DNA from: Impatiens glandulifera
Lineage: Eukaryota > Streptophyta > Magnoliopsida > Ericales > Balsaminaceae
Assembly (NCBI RefSeq): GCF_907164915.1
Contig: NC_061868.1
Location: forward strand, 21,323,819-21,387,818
DNA length: 64,000 nt
Direction of reading: 5' to 3'
Shown: piece after piece, positions 46,463-58,978 of the stretch
Layout: each line of letters starts with the position of its first letter
Position numbering within the stretch: the first letter of the stretch is position 1
Program-made: the position numbers and the translations under genes
The notes under the pieces: generated by a model
Databases searched by the model: none
Seen by the model: the letters and a program-made list of their open reading frames with translations, nothing else
What the model was told of the DNA's origin: nothing

Positions 46463-47680
46463 ATGCATGTTCATAATAGAAATGATAGGATTGAATTGTT
46501 AAGAAAAGACAGTACTGCATATAGAAATGATAGGACTTTAATTCCTGAAAATACTATTGTTACTGGACTTGCTGCACAGAATGGACCGTTAGAGTCGCTG
46601 GTTGGTACCCTAGACCTGACCGGTCATTCTGTTGGGAAATTGGATTTGAAATCTTGTCTTGTTGAAATTGATGACAATTGGGTCGCTTGTGCTGAAAATT
46701 CAGTCCCAATGTTAGAGATAATCTGTCAAAAAGGCTCTAAGGTAATGCAGGAAAATGACATAAATTGTACAGGTTTATTGGGTCCTATTGAAAGCTCAAA
46801 ATTGGGGTCTGTTTCTGAATCGGGTGAAAACATTATGCTGAGATTTATGTCTGTTTTGAATGATCCTACTGAAGTTGGTACTGGTGTTCCTATTCAGGTA
46901 AGTATGACAGAGCTGAATAAGACTGTTGATCGAGAATTAATAGGTTCAAAGAATATTACAAGGTCGGGGTCAGTTTCAGAAGCAGGAAAACATGACAATT
47001 TGGGTAATTCAGGTGTAGAGAAAGATTAGAAAACAAATTTTACCGGTCCTACTAGAGATGATGCTAAACTGGGCAAAATAGATCATTTTGAAATTGCCTC
47101 TACAGGGTTGGAGATATCAGCTGCTCAGAGTCCATTAGGTTCAAAGAAGGATATAATTTCAGAGTCTTGTTCTGCAATGAGAAATCTTGAAAATCTAAAA
47201 GTCTCGGGTTCCATTAATGATCAGAATGCTAAGTCTACCTGTCCTGCTAAGGATCAAATGGAAAGTACTAGGCTTGAAAAAGGTTGGACAGAAGACACTA
47301 AATGCGCCCAGGATTCTGAAACTGAGGCTAAAATTGCAGGATCTTCTAAACAGCCTGCACATCTAGCTGAAATTGTTAAAGGACATAGTCTAACGGAATC
47401 TGGAAACACTGAAGAAATTGGATCTGAGTTAGAGTTATTCATGGAAATAAATTCAGCTAAATTAGAAAAGCCTAATAATACAGATCTAAAGGACGATGAA
47501 CTAAACTTGATTGGTACAGCCAATGGTGAAAGCTTGGCTGTAAATTATATTGATTCGTTGATTGATGACATCATGAATGATAAACTGGGTCTGGGTATGG
47601 ATCTCATGGAAGATACAAATAAGTTGGGTCAGAATATAAGTCAGGGTATAAGAGGTGAAGAATGTATGAAACTAGAAGAA

Positions 47681-47797
47681 TTAGCCAACGGTTTTCGCTT
47701 GGCCGGGTCTGATGAGGGGTTAGCCAACGGTTTTCGCTTGGCCGGGTCTAATATGGGGTTAGCCAACGGTTTTCGCTTGGCTGGGTCTGAAAAAGAT
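47681..47797 (+). repeat. Three 39-bp tandem repeats in LINE ORF1
   Basis: Three in-frame copies encoding LANGFRLAGS plus three variable residues. They are nearly identical in DNA, so the expansion is recent relative to the gene's age. Confidence 0.95.
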
Positions 47798-47914
47798 AAT
47801 TTGATTGCAAAAAAGTTGGGTCTAACAAGGGTGGATAACATGAATATTCAAGTCATCGATCATGAACACGCCGGTCCTGGACACACTAAAACTACTCATG
47901 GCATTTGTCATATC

Positions 47915-48040
47915 TCTTCAAATGCCGGTCCTAGCTCTTCAAACCCCGGTCATAGCTCTTCAAATGCTGATCCTAGCTCTTCTAATGTCAGTCCTAGCTC
48001 TTCTAATGCCGGTCCTATCTCATTAAATGTCGGTCCTGAC
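47915..48040 (+). repeat. Six 21-bp tandem repeats in LINE ORF1
   Basis: Six in-frame units encoding SSNxGPS-like heptads (47915-48040). The same GGTCCT (Gly-Pro) word is scattered through the rest of ORF1. Confidence 0.85.
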
Positions 48041-51024
48041 ATCACATATCCACCTTCTACCGGTCCTAATCGCCAAGATAATAAATCTACTAAAAAATCT
48101 ATGAGCCACCGGTCAAATCAAAAAAACCAAAGCATAGATGTTGATTTGGAATCAGACGATAGCACTGACTATGATGAAACAATAATATGCGACCTCGAAT
48201 ATCATAAGTCCATGAAGAAGATATCGGCAACAAAGATCAAACCAAAAGCAAAGAGGCATAATTCTTCCAAAACAAGTGCTGAAATTGAAAAGATCGATCA
48301 AGAAACCGGATCGAATAATTCTAAAACAGCTAAGAAGGGTAAAAATGGATCGAAAATCAAAGAAAGGAAAAACATGAAGGAAAATAACTCAAGTTCTAAG
48401 AAGAATGCTGAAGTAAATCCCAAGGAAACTATGACACCCGAGGCTAACCCTGAGATATTGAACCTGGGTGCGTTTTCTCCACTCGTTAATCTGGATCCTG
48501 AAATGTCAATTGATAGAATTCAAAAGAGGAAAAGTGATACACAAGAGAAGAGCACTAAAGGGGATTTTCTAAATAAGATCGGAACAATTGAAGGCAACAG
48601 TTTTTTGAGAAATATAAGGGTTAGATGGGCCGAAAAGAACAAACAAGTCAGGAAAGATAGCATCTCTGAAACAATCATCTCCTCAGCTCCTCCTACTGTT
48701 GTAATTCCTGGCAAAGAAAATACTCAAGCTGATAACAAGGATCCTACTGTTGGTCCAACGTGGTCAATGAGGAAAAACGAAATAGCAAATTTGGCAGGAC
48801 TGAGAAACCAGATGAAGAAGCTATTTTTCCAAATTAATAAACAAGAGATTACGATGCCCCAAGAAAGAAATGATCAGTTTAATGCTCAGTTCAACAGTCA
48901 CTATGTAAAGAATTGGAATCTCTTCAACAAAGACCAATATAATGAAGTGATCAAGTGGACGGTTGACGCCATGAAGGAAATTTCGAAATGTAATAAAACA
49001 AAGGTGTACACAATCATGAGCAACCCAAAAAAAACCTGGCAAGAAGGAAAGGTGTGGAATGGAAATGCCATTAGCGATCCATAAAAGGGAAAATTCCAGA
49101 TAGACACCTTATTCCCAAAGGTAATTACACTTGATCATCCGCACCGGTTTGAGCTCCTACCAGAAATTGAAGAAAAATGTGTCAACGCATGGGAGTTTGT
49201 CATTGTTGGTCATTTTGTGGGCAACATGAAGGCACCATTTGCTGAGGTTAAAAGAACGTTGATGGGTCAGTGGGAATCCTCTCGTCTAGAGAGGATCAAA
49301 ATCAATGATCACGGATTCTACTTTCTATCCTTCAGGAATGGAAGCGAAATAAAGTCGATCATAGAGAGCGAATATACTTTTATCAGGGGAAAAAGATTCA
49401 AGTTGTATATGTGGAGCGAGGAACTTAATACTAATCATAGACCGCCTGAACTTGAACAAATCTAGGTGAATCTCAAGAATGTTCCACCACACATGTGCAA
49501 CCCGATGGGCCTGGCCTATATATCAAGCATTATAGGCAAACCACTTATGTTTGACCCATCAATGAAAGGCTACGAGCGTGCATCTGTGGCCAGAGTTAGT
49601 GTCGAAATTCATCCAAATAGCTCTCTTCCAATCAAGCTTAAACTTAAAGATAGACTGGGAAATTTATTTGACATTGAAGTACAATACGAATGGAAACCAA
49701 ATCGATGTATATGGTGTAGCACTTTCACACACGCTACGAATAAATGTCCAGTCAATAATAATCTAAAATCGAAGGCCAATAACAACACTCAAATAAGCGA
49801 TATCAATGACTCTAACCAGGCTCAGGTTGAGAGAAATGTGAACAGGTCTGAACTTAACAGCAATGAACGCACTGAGAATGATAAGATGGGCAACCAAAAA
49901 CAAGAACAGATAAGGGTAAGGAAGAAGATAGGACAAAGAATGAAGTGGGTAAGGGTACAAGCTGACCCTACTAACGTTGATCATATTGGTCATGTTCAGA
50001 GCACCGGTCCTAGGGATTCTGTTTTCTCAAGAATAGGTCCTGTTCAAAATGTCAGTCCTAGTCAGGGTATCGGTCCTAATAAAGTTGGACATAGACACAC
50101 CGGTTCTAGAGCTTCTCATAAAGCTAATGTTCCTAGCCATATTGACCATATTAAGCCTGGTCTTGGACTTGTTGATCATGAAACTACTCAAGCTACCGGA
50201 CTTGTTACTATAGGTCCTAAAGAAAAATGTGCAACCATTGCTGATCCCGGCTATATTGGTCCTGATACTAACACAAGTCCTATTATTGTGGATGATACTA
50301 TTGTTGGTCTTAACTCCACCGATCCCAATACTGATAAAAGAATTGGTCTTGATGTAACTACATGTCTTAGTTCCAAAGTTTCTGAAATTCAAAGATCTAT
50401 GGAACGGGGAATACTTGGCCCATATGAAACAAGAAAAATTGGATCTGAAGGCACTCCAATAGGTCGTGAGTCTACTCTTCACAGTTCTAGGAATGCAAGT
50501 AGGAACCAAAAAAACAATGTCATCAAAATTCGAAATGACCTGATCCTTAGGCTCAGAGCCACCTTTCGAGATGATGAACAGGAGAATCTTGGAATAAGTA
50601 ATAAAGAAGCTCTTGAGAATGGACTGGGAAATCTTGGGTTTTGTGAAATCAAAAGATCAAGTGCAGAAGAAGACAATTTGTTCTTGAATAAGGTAGTGAG
50701 CCTTAGTTCTGAAGTAGGGTGAATTAAAACCGATAACAAACATGAATCCAGTAGTGAAGAGGTTCAAAGTCAGAAAAGACCTACTAAAGTAGAACAAGAT
50801 GAAAATCGAAGACAAAGAAGAAAGATCCTGGATCTAGAAGCTATTAAATCTATCACGGGAGAAGATGAGATCTACATGAGGCAACCCTCACTCAATGGCA
50901 ATAGTATTCCATGTAATCAAATTGTAGCCATTGAGGATAGTGAGGCAAGTGATGCTTATGATTTCTCTGATGAAGAGGTCCAGGACAGTCTGGAAAGTCA
51001 GGAACCCAACACTTATATTCATTC

Positions 51025-54000
51025 ATGAATATAGTGACATGGAACATAAGGGGACTCAATGACCCTCTAAAATGTAAAGAAATCAGGAGGATCATTGAGA
51101 ATCAGAAGATCACTATTATGGATATTCTTGAGACAAAAGTCAAAAGTCGGAACGTTGAGAAGGTTAGCAAACTGTGTATTGAAAGTAGCTGGGAAATCAT
51201 TCACAACTCAAATGACAAAACGGGCAGAATCTAGGTTATTTGGAATAACAAAGTTGTTGAGGTGATGACTCTCTTTTCGAATGATCAAGCAATCCTGGTG
51301 GAGGTCAAAGACAGAATCACAAGAATCGTGTTTAATCTTGCTATTGTCTATGGTAGCAACTCAAGCACTAACAGAAGACTCCTCTAGAATTGTCTTAGAA
51401 ACTGGATTGGTATTGATAAATCTTGGGCTGTCCTCGGTGATTATAACGTAACCAGAAACGAATCTGATCGTAGCCCAGAATCTGAAATTACTCGGGATAT
51501 GATTGACTTTAATGACTGCATCAGAGATATGGGTTGTATCTAGCCTACCAATTCTGGGAACTTCTTCACTTGGTCTTCTACGAGAGGGAATGAGCAAATT
51601 AGAAAAAGTAGAATTGACAGATGTCTGGTAAATGAGAACTAGATTAACCAATTTCCGAGAAGTCAACTTCATGTTTTGAATCTGGGTATATCTGATCACT
51701 ACCCGATTAAATTGTTATGGGAAAAGGAAGAAAGGTTCAAAAGGCCCTTTAAATTTTTCAATTTCTGGATGGATAATGATAAATTCAAGGGTATTCTCGA
51801 AAGCGTATGGTCAACAAATGTCAGAGGATCTAACATGTACAGGGTTTCTGAGAAGCTTAAGCTCCTGAAGAATCATCTTCAAAGCTTGGACAAAAAGAAG
51901 TTCAGCAATACTCCAATAGAGTTTTGGCTGCTAGAGAAGAACTGGAAGAGGTTCAGAAAAAGTTATTAAGGGATGATAGTGATGAACAACTCAATGAAAC
52001 AGAAAGATATGCGGTTGAAAACTTCAGGAAGCTGAATCTACTTGAAGAGAATTTTGTTAAACAAAAATCAAGACAGAGTTGGCTTTCGTTGGGTGACAAA
52101 AACACAGCTTTCTTCTACAGAAAATGCAAGGCTAGAAACATGAGAAACAATGTGTACAGGCTGAAGAATAATGATGGTGAATATGTTCAGGGTCAAAAGG
52201 GTGTCCAAGATTTGGCTATTGATTTCTATAAGCATCTTATGGGTACAAGAAAGCAAAATCAAAGTCACCTGAATACCTTGTATCAAATTATTGATAGGAA
52301 AATCTCTGCAGAAGATAGTCGCGAGTCGATAAGGGTGGTCACGAAGTTTGAGGTTAAAGAAGCTCTATTTAGTATTGATGGGAATAAAAGCCCGGGTCTT
52401 GATGGGTTTAATGCACAGTTCTTCAAAGATAATTGGTCGGTTGTGGGTAAAGATGTTATTGATGGGGTTATGGAGTTTTTCAAAAATAGGAAGATGTTAA
52501 AGCAATGGAATACAGCGATCCTAACTTTGATCCCCAAAACTGCGGTACCTGAGAAAGTACAAAATTTCAGACCAATTTCCTTCGGCAATGTGATTTATAA
52601 AATAATTTCAAAAATCATTTCTAAACGTTTTAAAAATGTAATAGGAAAAATAATAAATCTTAATCAATCTGCATTCATCCCCGGTAGGACAATCTCTCAT
52701 AATATTCTTCTCATGCATAGCCTATTAAAAGGCTACGGGAAAAAGAAAATATCCCCGAGAATGGCTTTCAAAATAGATATCAAGAAAGCTTTCGACTCTG
52801 TTAGATGGGAAGTCATTCGAGACTTTCTGGTTGTTTCTATTTTTCCTATGATTTTTATCGATTCGATTATGCAATGCGTTTCATCATCCTGCTTTGTTGT
52901 TAGCGTCAATGGAGTCCACAGAGGCTATTTCAAGGGTGAAAACGGGGTAAGGCATGGGAACCCCCTCTCTTCTTACCTTTTTGTAGCTATCATGGCGATC
53001 TTTGAGAGCATCTTCGCGATGTTCTGAAAGAATCGTCCATACATCTTTCACCCATTCTGTGAGGTAGAGGAGGTAACACATTTATGCTTTGCTGATGATT
53101 TGTTCATTCTAGCGCACGCAGACGTTGATTCCATTAAAACTATTAGGGCTGCACTAACGTTCTTTTCTGAGGTAACAGGTTTAACTATTAATGAAAGCAA
53201 AATTGTGGCATTTTATGGAGGCGTGAAGAACGAAACAAAGCAGGACATCTTCAACATCATGGGCATCAAGAAAGACAGGTTTCCAATAAGGTACTTAGGA
53301 ATTCCGTTAACTGCAAAGAAGATCGAGATCTCACACTGGAAGTCGCTGATTGAAAAGGTAAAAAACACAATATCTGGCTGGGCAGCAAAAAAACTCTCTT
53401 ATGCAGGGAGGATCGAACTTATCAAAACTGTGGTTATGGACATAGATGGCTATTGGGCGCAGCAAATGGTCATTCCGAAGAAGGTAATGAAGGAACTCGA
53501 CACGCTGATGAGAAACTTTATCTGGGGTAGTAGTGGAAGAGGAGGAAAGAAAGTCAAATGGACCGCTCTCTGCAAACCGAAGGACGAGGGAGGCATCGAC
53601 TTGAAGAACTGTATCGAGTGGAACAAGGCTCTAACCTTCAAGCATCTATGGGCTTTGGAGCGCAATCAGGAGTCACTATGGATCAAATGGGTGCATACGA
53701 GGTTTAAGAAACACGAAACCAGCCTCTAGACCTGCAAAATTCACGAAGGTATGAGCTGGTCTCTAAAAAAGATTCTTAAACTAAGAAGCGATATTGTAGA
53801 TCTTTATGACATCCGACTAGGGGACGGGAAAGGCACTCTATTCTGGCATGACTCTTGGTTTGAAAACCAGCCTATCATCGACAAAGAGGAGTTTCAAAAT
53901 ACTCGTATTAGAAGGGACTGCGCAAAAGCGAAAATCAGAGACATCAAAGACGGGAATTGGAACTTGCTCTTGAGAAGAATTCTAGAAGGAAACAGGATAC

Positions 54001-54674
54001 TTGATCATATAAGTAACATACAACTACACGACAGACCGGATATTCATGAATGGAAAGCTGAGGACAATGGGAAGCTGGTATTGAAGAAAATATGGGAGGT
54101 AATCCGGGAAAAAGCGCAGAAAGTAGAATAGGCTCCTCTTGTATGGTCAACGAAGATTATCCCTCGACACTAGTTCATCCTATGGATCGCCTTATTGGAA
54201 AGACTTAGCACTCGTGATCGTATCAGTAAGTATATGAGCATCCCGGACGCGAGTTGTTTTCTATGCATAGGAAATGAAGAAACCATAGATCACCTATTCG
54301 GGAGTTGCTGTATTGCTTCGGAGCTTTGGGACAGATTCTATAAAAGCTTAGAGTTGATCAGTTTCCCGAGTGAATGGAATGAAATCAAAGAAGCAGCACT
54401 ACTCAAAGCCAAGGGAAATAGATTTGCAACAAGCGTGTTCAAGTGCGGCTTTGGAGCAGTGGTGTATAACATTTGGCAAGAACGGAATGCAAGGGTATAT
54501 GACAGAACCCGCAGGAGCATTGACGAGTTATGGAAAGATATTGTATCGGATTGCAGTGCCCTCGCGGGAACGTGGAGAAGAATTCCAAGCACGGAGAAGA
54601 ACTGGAATATCTACAGGAACTGGAGTTTACCGTTTTTTAAACTCACTAGAATTGAAAGCATTGTAAACATATAA
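51025..54674 (+). pseudogene. LINE ORF2: endonuclease and reverse transcriptase
   Basis: ATG at 51025. APE-type endonuclease: TWNIRGLNDP, ETKV, LGDYN, SDHYP (about 51031-51710). Stops at 51232, 51385, 51541 and 51640, and a frameshift between about 51924 and 51969. RT: NKSPGLDGFNAQFFK, LIPK, NFRPIS, QSAFIPGR, KIDIKKAFDSVRW, RHGNPLSSYLF and the catalytic FADDLFI (about 53088). A stop falls at 53025. The C-terminal part (YLGIPLT, WAAKKLSYAGR, FIWGS) and a zf-RVT-like Cys/His block (RLSTRDRIS, CFLCIGNEETIDHLF, 54195-54330) follow, with stops at 53727, 54129 and 54171. The order and ~1216-codon length are normal for plant L1. ORF2 nicks target DNA and copies the RNA in place. Confidence 0.9.
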
Positions 54675-54845
54675 TTCATTTACGTTTTTAGCTTTTTAGC
54701 TTTTATTCAGAATGTTACGACTTCAAAATCATTCTAGGCCTGTCTAGAATGATCTCTTAAACTCGTGGTTTTTTTTCCCGTTTTTTAGAATTTATAATGA
54801 AATGACGCTAAGTCGTTTTTTCCAAAAAAAAAAAAAAAAAAAAAA
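54675..54845 (+). other. LINE 3' UTR and poly(A)
   Basis: A short AT-rich tail containing two copies of CATTCTAG/CTAGAATG-type words forming a hairpin near 54730-54755, then 22 A residues (54824-54845). The next base belongs to Sire-3 ORF3. Confidence 0.8.
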
Positions 54846-57800
54846 CTATAGCAGCAGCAGGGAGTACAGCACAACATCTTTCTTTAATGGCGTTGGCTTC
54901 GGCCACTTCAATCGCTTGAATGGATCTAGGAAGAGTATCAGCTTTCTCTATTCTTTATGCTTCGGCTCTACCCATAGATTAGGTCATTTCCACCATTTGA
55001 GCTTGAACAAGATCAATTGAGTTTACTAAGACCTGATGAATTTCCAAGTTGAAGGCCTTTATCTTGGCATGTTGTTCTATTTGAGTACTAACGACTCTTT
55101 TCTCAAACTTGTTGTGCTTGGAATTTGTAATGTTGAATTTATAAGTGTTTCGGTGCATGGTCTTCTACAATTCTTTCTGAATAGAGAGGAAGGAGGACAT
55201 CTCTTTCCGACTTTTCATCGAGCCCTTTTCAAGATTTATCAACCTAGACTGCATATCCGCCATGTTTAGATTGATGGAACTTATTGCATCCATCATAATA
55301 TGAAATTTTTCATCTCCGTGAAGCGCCTCTTTAGGAGAGCGAGCAGCTGAGGACACAGAATGAGAATGAACAGGAGCAGTCCGAATTGGACTCACATGCG
55401 TGTTCACTTGTAAAGAACACTCGGGTTCTTTATTCTTTGAATGTGAAGAGTAGACTTAGACAGATGCTTGGATTTGTCTTCTTCATTTGTGATATCAGCA
55501 CAAACTTGTTGAATTCCTCCTGAAATGTCGTCAGAATGCAGAGGAAGTTTATTAACATACTCGTCAATGTTTGCAGCCGTAATGACGAGAGATGATTGAG
55601 GAACAAGAGACATTGGAATGAAGCATTCTTCCAAAGGAATACCCTCTGAAGAATCTTCCTTAGCATTTTGTTCCCCCTCAGCAGTAGAGGGAATTTCCTC
55701 GAGATCAGCTTCCTTCAAAGGTTCCCCTTTTGATTCTAAATTCGGAGACTTATCAACAATCTTTTTTTATTCATCTTTTTCCACCAAAAGCTCTTCTTCA
55801 ACATTAACAGTAGGATTCACTACAGGTGTCTCCTTCAGTTGAGAATCAGATAACCGAGCTTCAACAACAACTTCTTCTTCTTCTACCACTTTTTCAGCTT
55901 GACCCATAGTAAGGATATGATCAGTAGTCTGCATGGCAGAAAGACGTTTTTCTTCAAAAGAAGTATTTGCTAATTCAACGAGATGGGCAGCAGCCTACTC
56001 ATCTTATTCTACCTCGGACTGATTAACGTAAAAAATCTCCATAGTCTCATCTTCTTCGAAAGAATCATGAAATAGAGTCAACCAAGATGACTCTATGCCC
56101 TGAGCCTTTAGGAGAACAGTTGTGCAATAACTATTTAGAATGATATTCAGCCTTTTCAAAGCAGTCTGCTTCGTACGAGCATCTCTATCCATATGGTTAA
56201 AATTAGCTTTTCTCTTTTCTATCATGGGAATTAGAGTATTTTCCATGATGTTTTCAACCACTAGTTCCCTTTTATTAAGGGTTTTAGAAACCGCGTCTGT
56301 CATAGCCCATCTTAATATCCTCTTTTCATTCTTTATAACTTTCTTCCATTCATTAACTATCTCCTTTTCTGAAAACATCTCATCGAACTGAGTATCCATT
56401 CTGTAATTTACCCAAGTGTTAAAAATGTTAATTCTCTCAGCAGCCCTCTCCTTAGCCTGATCCATTACCAGGTTGACAATGCAGCCAAATTCAGATACTT
56501 TCTTAGGAGATTTAGCAACAGTCTCCTTTCCTTTTTCTTTAGGATCCTCATCAGGTTTAGGTTTGGGAAAGTACATAGGTTCGTGAATAATGATGCTAGG
56601 GGCTCTTCTTGATGATCTCATAATTTCAAAAGGGGTCTTAGGCTTCCTTAACACCCCTTCTTGAAGAACGGACAAAACACTCTTTCCTATATATGCATAT
56701 TTCATTTTAACAATCTTGGATGTAAGAGGCTTGATAGTAGGCAGAGTAGGATCCTACTCAGAAGATACAATAGCAGCAGTAGTAGACGTTGGAACAACGG
56801 CCTGCTCTGTTTCAGATGGAATAATGCTAGCAGTCTCAACAACTGCTAGGATTTTAGTAACACTTACAGCGACAACAACCGCTGGTATTTTAGGACGGAC
56901 AGGCGACGGGACCCTAACAATAATTTCAATAGATGGACCGACTGGCTCAATAGTCGGCCCGACAACTTGTTCCATCACAGGAACATCACAAGTAGGCATT
57001 GAGGCCAAGGGATAGGAGGAGATTGCCTTTTTAGACATCTTAGACGCCTTATACGCGCTAGATGCTTTAGACGCCGTCTTCTTCTTATCTTCAGTATGAC
57101 CAGATGACTAAGTCTGCTTATTCAACGGGCTAGGGGATGGAGAGAGTGAAGAGATAGGAACTTTGACAATAAGAAGAAGATTTTGTCTTGCCCTGATGTC
57201 AACTACTCTAGAATCTTTCTTCAAGCATCTCTTCTGTCTGTTCGTGCTCACTACGGACTCTATAACAGATTTGGTTCGCTTTGCCCCCGTCGACAGCACA
57301 TAAGTAGTCTATCTCTTCGAACGAGTGACCGATTGGCCACCTGTTTGTTGGCTTGAAGAGCTAGAACCCATCTCCTTTGAGAGCTTCATTCTCGCAAGAG
57401 CACTCTTTACAGAAAAATTTGCGTATATGCGTCTCGGGTTAATAGCCTCACCCTCACCCATAGGGACACCTAAATGATTCATAAAGCGACTGAGTTGGGC
57501 GGCGAAGCTTACATTCTCCTTATTCTTGGAGTAAATCGATTCACGGATATTAGAAAACAGGGTCGAAGCCCAGTTTACTTGAATACCTTTAAAGATGAGT
57601 CAAATAGTCGAATTGATCCTGACTATATGAATCAAAAGATCCTACCCTTCCTTGGAGCGACTTTGCTACAATATTGTTTATAAGGATGAAGTGTGGCTTT
57701 AGGGCCATTTTCTTCCCGTTCAGCCTTTTAACAGAGCAGTCGTTGGAACATACTGTCTTCATCTCCGTGATAGTTTCCGCTGGAAAAGCCAAGTTAAAAG

Positions 57801-58089
57801 TGTGACCCTCCGATGAAAGTTCGAAGAACTCCGCATAGGCTGCTTCGTTGAAATAAATAGGAGATTCGTTCACTATCGTCATGATAGATTCTCCGACCAA
57901 GACCGTTGTCTTGAAAAACTCGCGAACTTCCATCTCATAAAATATAAATGGGCCGCCAAGATATTTTTTAAGACCGGAATACTCCAATGATCGGAACATA
58001 TCGACCACATCTTATTGATCGAAAGAACAAACCGAAGGAAAATCCACTTGTAGAGTGTAGTGACCGAGAGTAATCTTCTTGTTTACCAT
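54846..58089 (-). pseudogene. Sire-3 ORF3, N-terminal and central part
   Basis: ATG at 58089 (MVNKKITLGH, parallel to Sire-2). The 'transposon protein'-like domain (YSGLKKYLGGPFIFYE, EVREFF, SEGHTFN) lies at 57589-58008 with a stop near 58015. Then come a Ser/Val-rich linker with degenerate V-V-P-T repeats (56754-57038), the second helical block (CIVNLVMDQAKERAAERINIF, KRKANFNH; 56004-56705), an acidic region (55404-55718) and a coiled-coil-like stretch (55165-55407). At least two frameshifts. Together with 45307-45540, and leaving out the LINE, ORF3 is about 3478 nt against 3458 in Sire-2, so little else is missing. Confidence 0.7.
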
Positions 58090-58199
58090 TTGAGAGAAAA
58101 TGAAGAAGATAAAATGATTTCTTAGAGAGAAGTTAGAGAAACTAGGGTTCTTTAAGAAAATATTTGATGGAAAAGGTTTTAGAAGCATGCACGATGTCC

Positions 58200-58424
58200 T
58201 TATATAGAATTCTAACAGTCACATGGCCTAACCTCCATTTTTTATATAAGACGGGCCCACTAATTACTGTAAGACATCTTTTCCCACAAGTTGTTATCAG
58301 TAATTTAAGGGTTATGGAAGTCATTTTCCTTAATCGTGAGAGACACGCGTCTTCAAGTTTCTAGGAATAACTGTTCAATATTTTGAGCGGGAAATTAGAT
58401 GACAGCGCATAAAGGACAGCTGTC
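58200..58424 (-). promoter_or_regulatory. Internal promoter-like module upstream of ORF3 (Sire-3)
   Basis: On the minus strand: GACAGCTGTC (58424-58415), TTTCCCGC (58394-58387), AGACGCGTGTCT (58352-58341, one change in the G-box core), TATATAA (58206-58200), and the ORF3 ATG at 58089. Spacings are 28 and 46 bases between the first motifs, against 28 and 47 in Sire-2. Confidence 0.65.
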
Positions 58425-58494
58425 TTTAATCAATTTGAAGATGAAGAGTCTAATAGCACATGTAGTTAGACGTTTCATTTACTTCTACAATCTA

Positions 58495-58800
58495 TGTAAA
58501 CTAACGTCTATTAGACACATGAGTCTATTAGATGCATGCGTCTAATCATGTGTCTTATAGATGTCTATTCGTCTATTAGACATAAACGCCTGATTATGCA
58601 TGAACAACACGTATTAGACGTGTGTTTAGTTAGACGTGAGCGTCCAAATTCTCTTGTCTTGTAAACATCTAAACGTCTATTAGTCTTCGACGTCTAACCG
58701 CGTAGGTTTTTCACCAAGACATTTCACATTAGATTGTGTAAGTATATGCAAGTCTAAGTACTTGCTTTTCTTTTAGACGACCTCGTCTAATAGACTGATT
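58495..58800. repeat. Internal palindromic block (Sire-3)
   Basis: TTAGAC/GTCTAA dyads between the gag end and the promoter-like module, in the same position as in Sire-1 and Sire-2. It shares GTTAGACGTGAGC with the conserved block but is otherwise diverged. Confidence 0.8.
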
Positions 58801-58978
58801 AAAGCTTTTGTCTTCTTGCATCTTTATTTACACAATAAATTTCCCCCTCAATTTATGCATGTACAAAAAGAATAAACAAATGTTTTTGAAGTCCTCGAGA
58901 CCAAAAATATGTTTAAGTAAGAAAACACCTAGTCCTTGGAAGTGGCATGGGCCACTGTTGATCCTCTAGAACAATTCT

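Larger units (their letters stand above)
46463..51028 (+). pseudogene. LINE ORF1: nucleic-acid-binding protein, unusually long
   Basis: One uninterrupted frame of 1522 codons except for in-frame stops at 47027, 49082, 49463 and 50720. Codons 1-900 are a low-complexity, Ser/Asn/Lys-rich extension with two internal repeats. Codons ~900-1040 match the plant LINE/DUF4283 fold (CVNAWEFVIVGHFVG, RGKRFKLYMWSEEL). A zinc knuckle CX2CX4HX4C (CIWCSTFTHATNKC) is at about 49705-49746. A Gly-Pro-rich tail and an acidic C-terminus (EDSEASDAYDFSDEE) follow. The frame ends with TGA at 51026-51028, overlapping the ORF2 ATG. ORF1 proteins coat the element's RNA. Plant ORF1s are usually much shorter, so the extension is notable. 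Confidence 0.8.
45541..54845 (+). mobile_element. L1-type LINE retrotransposon, full length in outline
   Basis: About 9.3 kb: a GC-richer leader, ORF1 with a DUF4283-like domain and CCHC knuckle, ORF2 with endonuclease, RT and zf-RVT-like end, a short 3' UTR and a 22-base poly(A) at 54824-54845. It is inserted into Sire-3's ORF3. The 5' edge is approximate, and no target-site duplication could be identified. Both ORFs carry stops and ORF2 a frameshift, so it is dead. Confidence 0.9.

Noticed and set aside
50027..50509. 160-codon minus-strand ORF
   Set aside because: Antisense shadow of the Gly-Pro-rich part of LINE ORF1; no domain and no start context.
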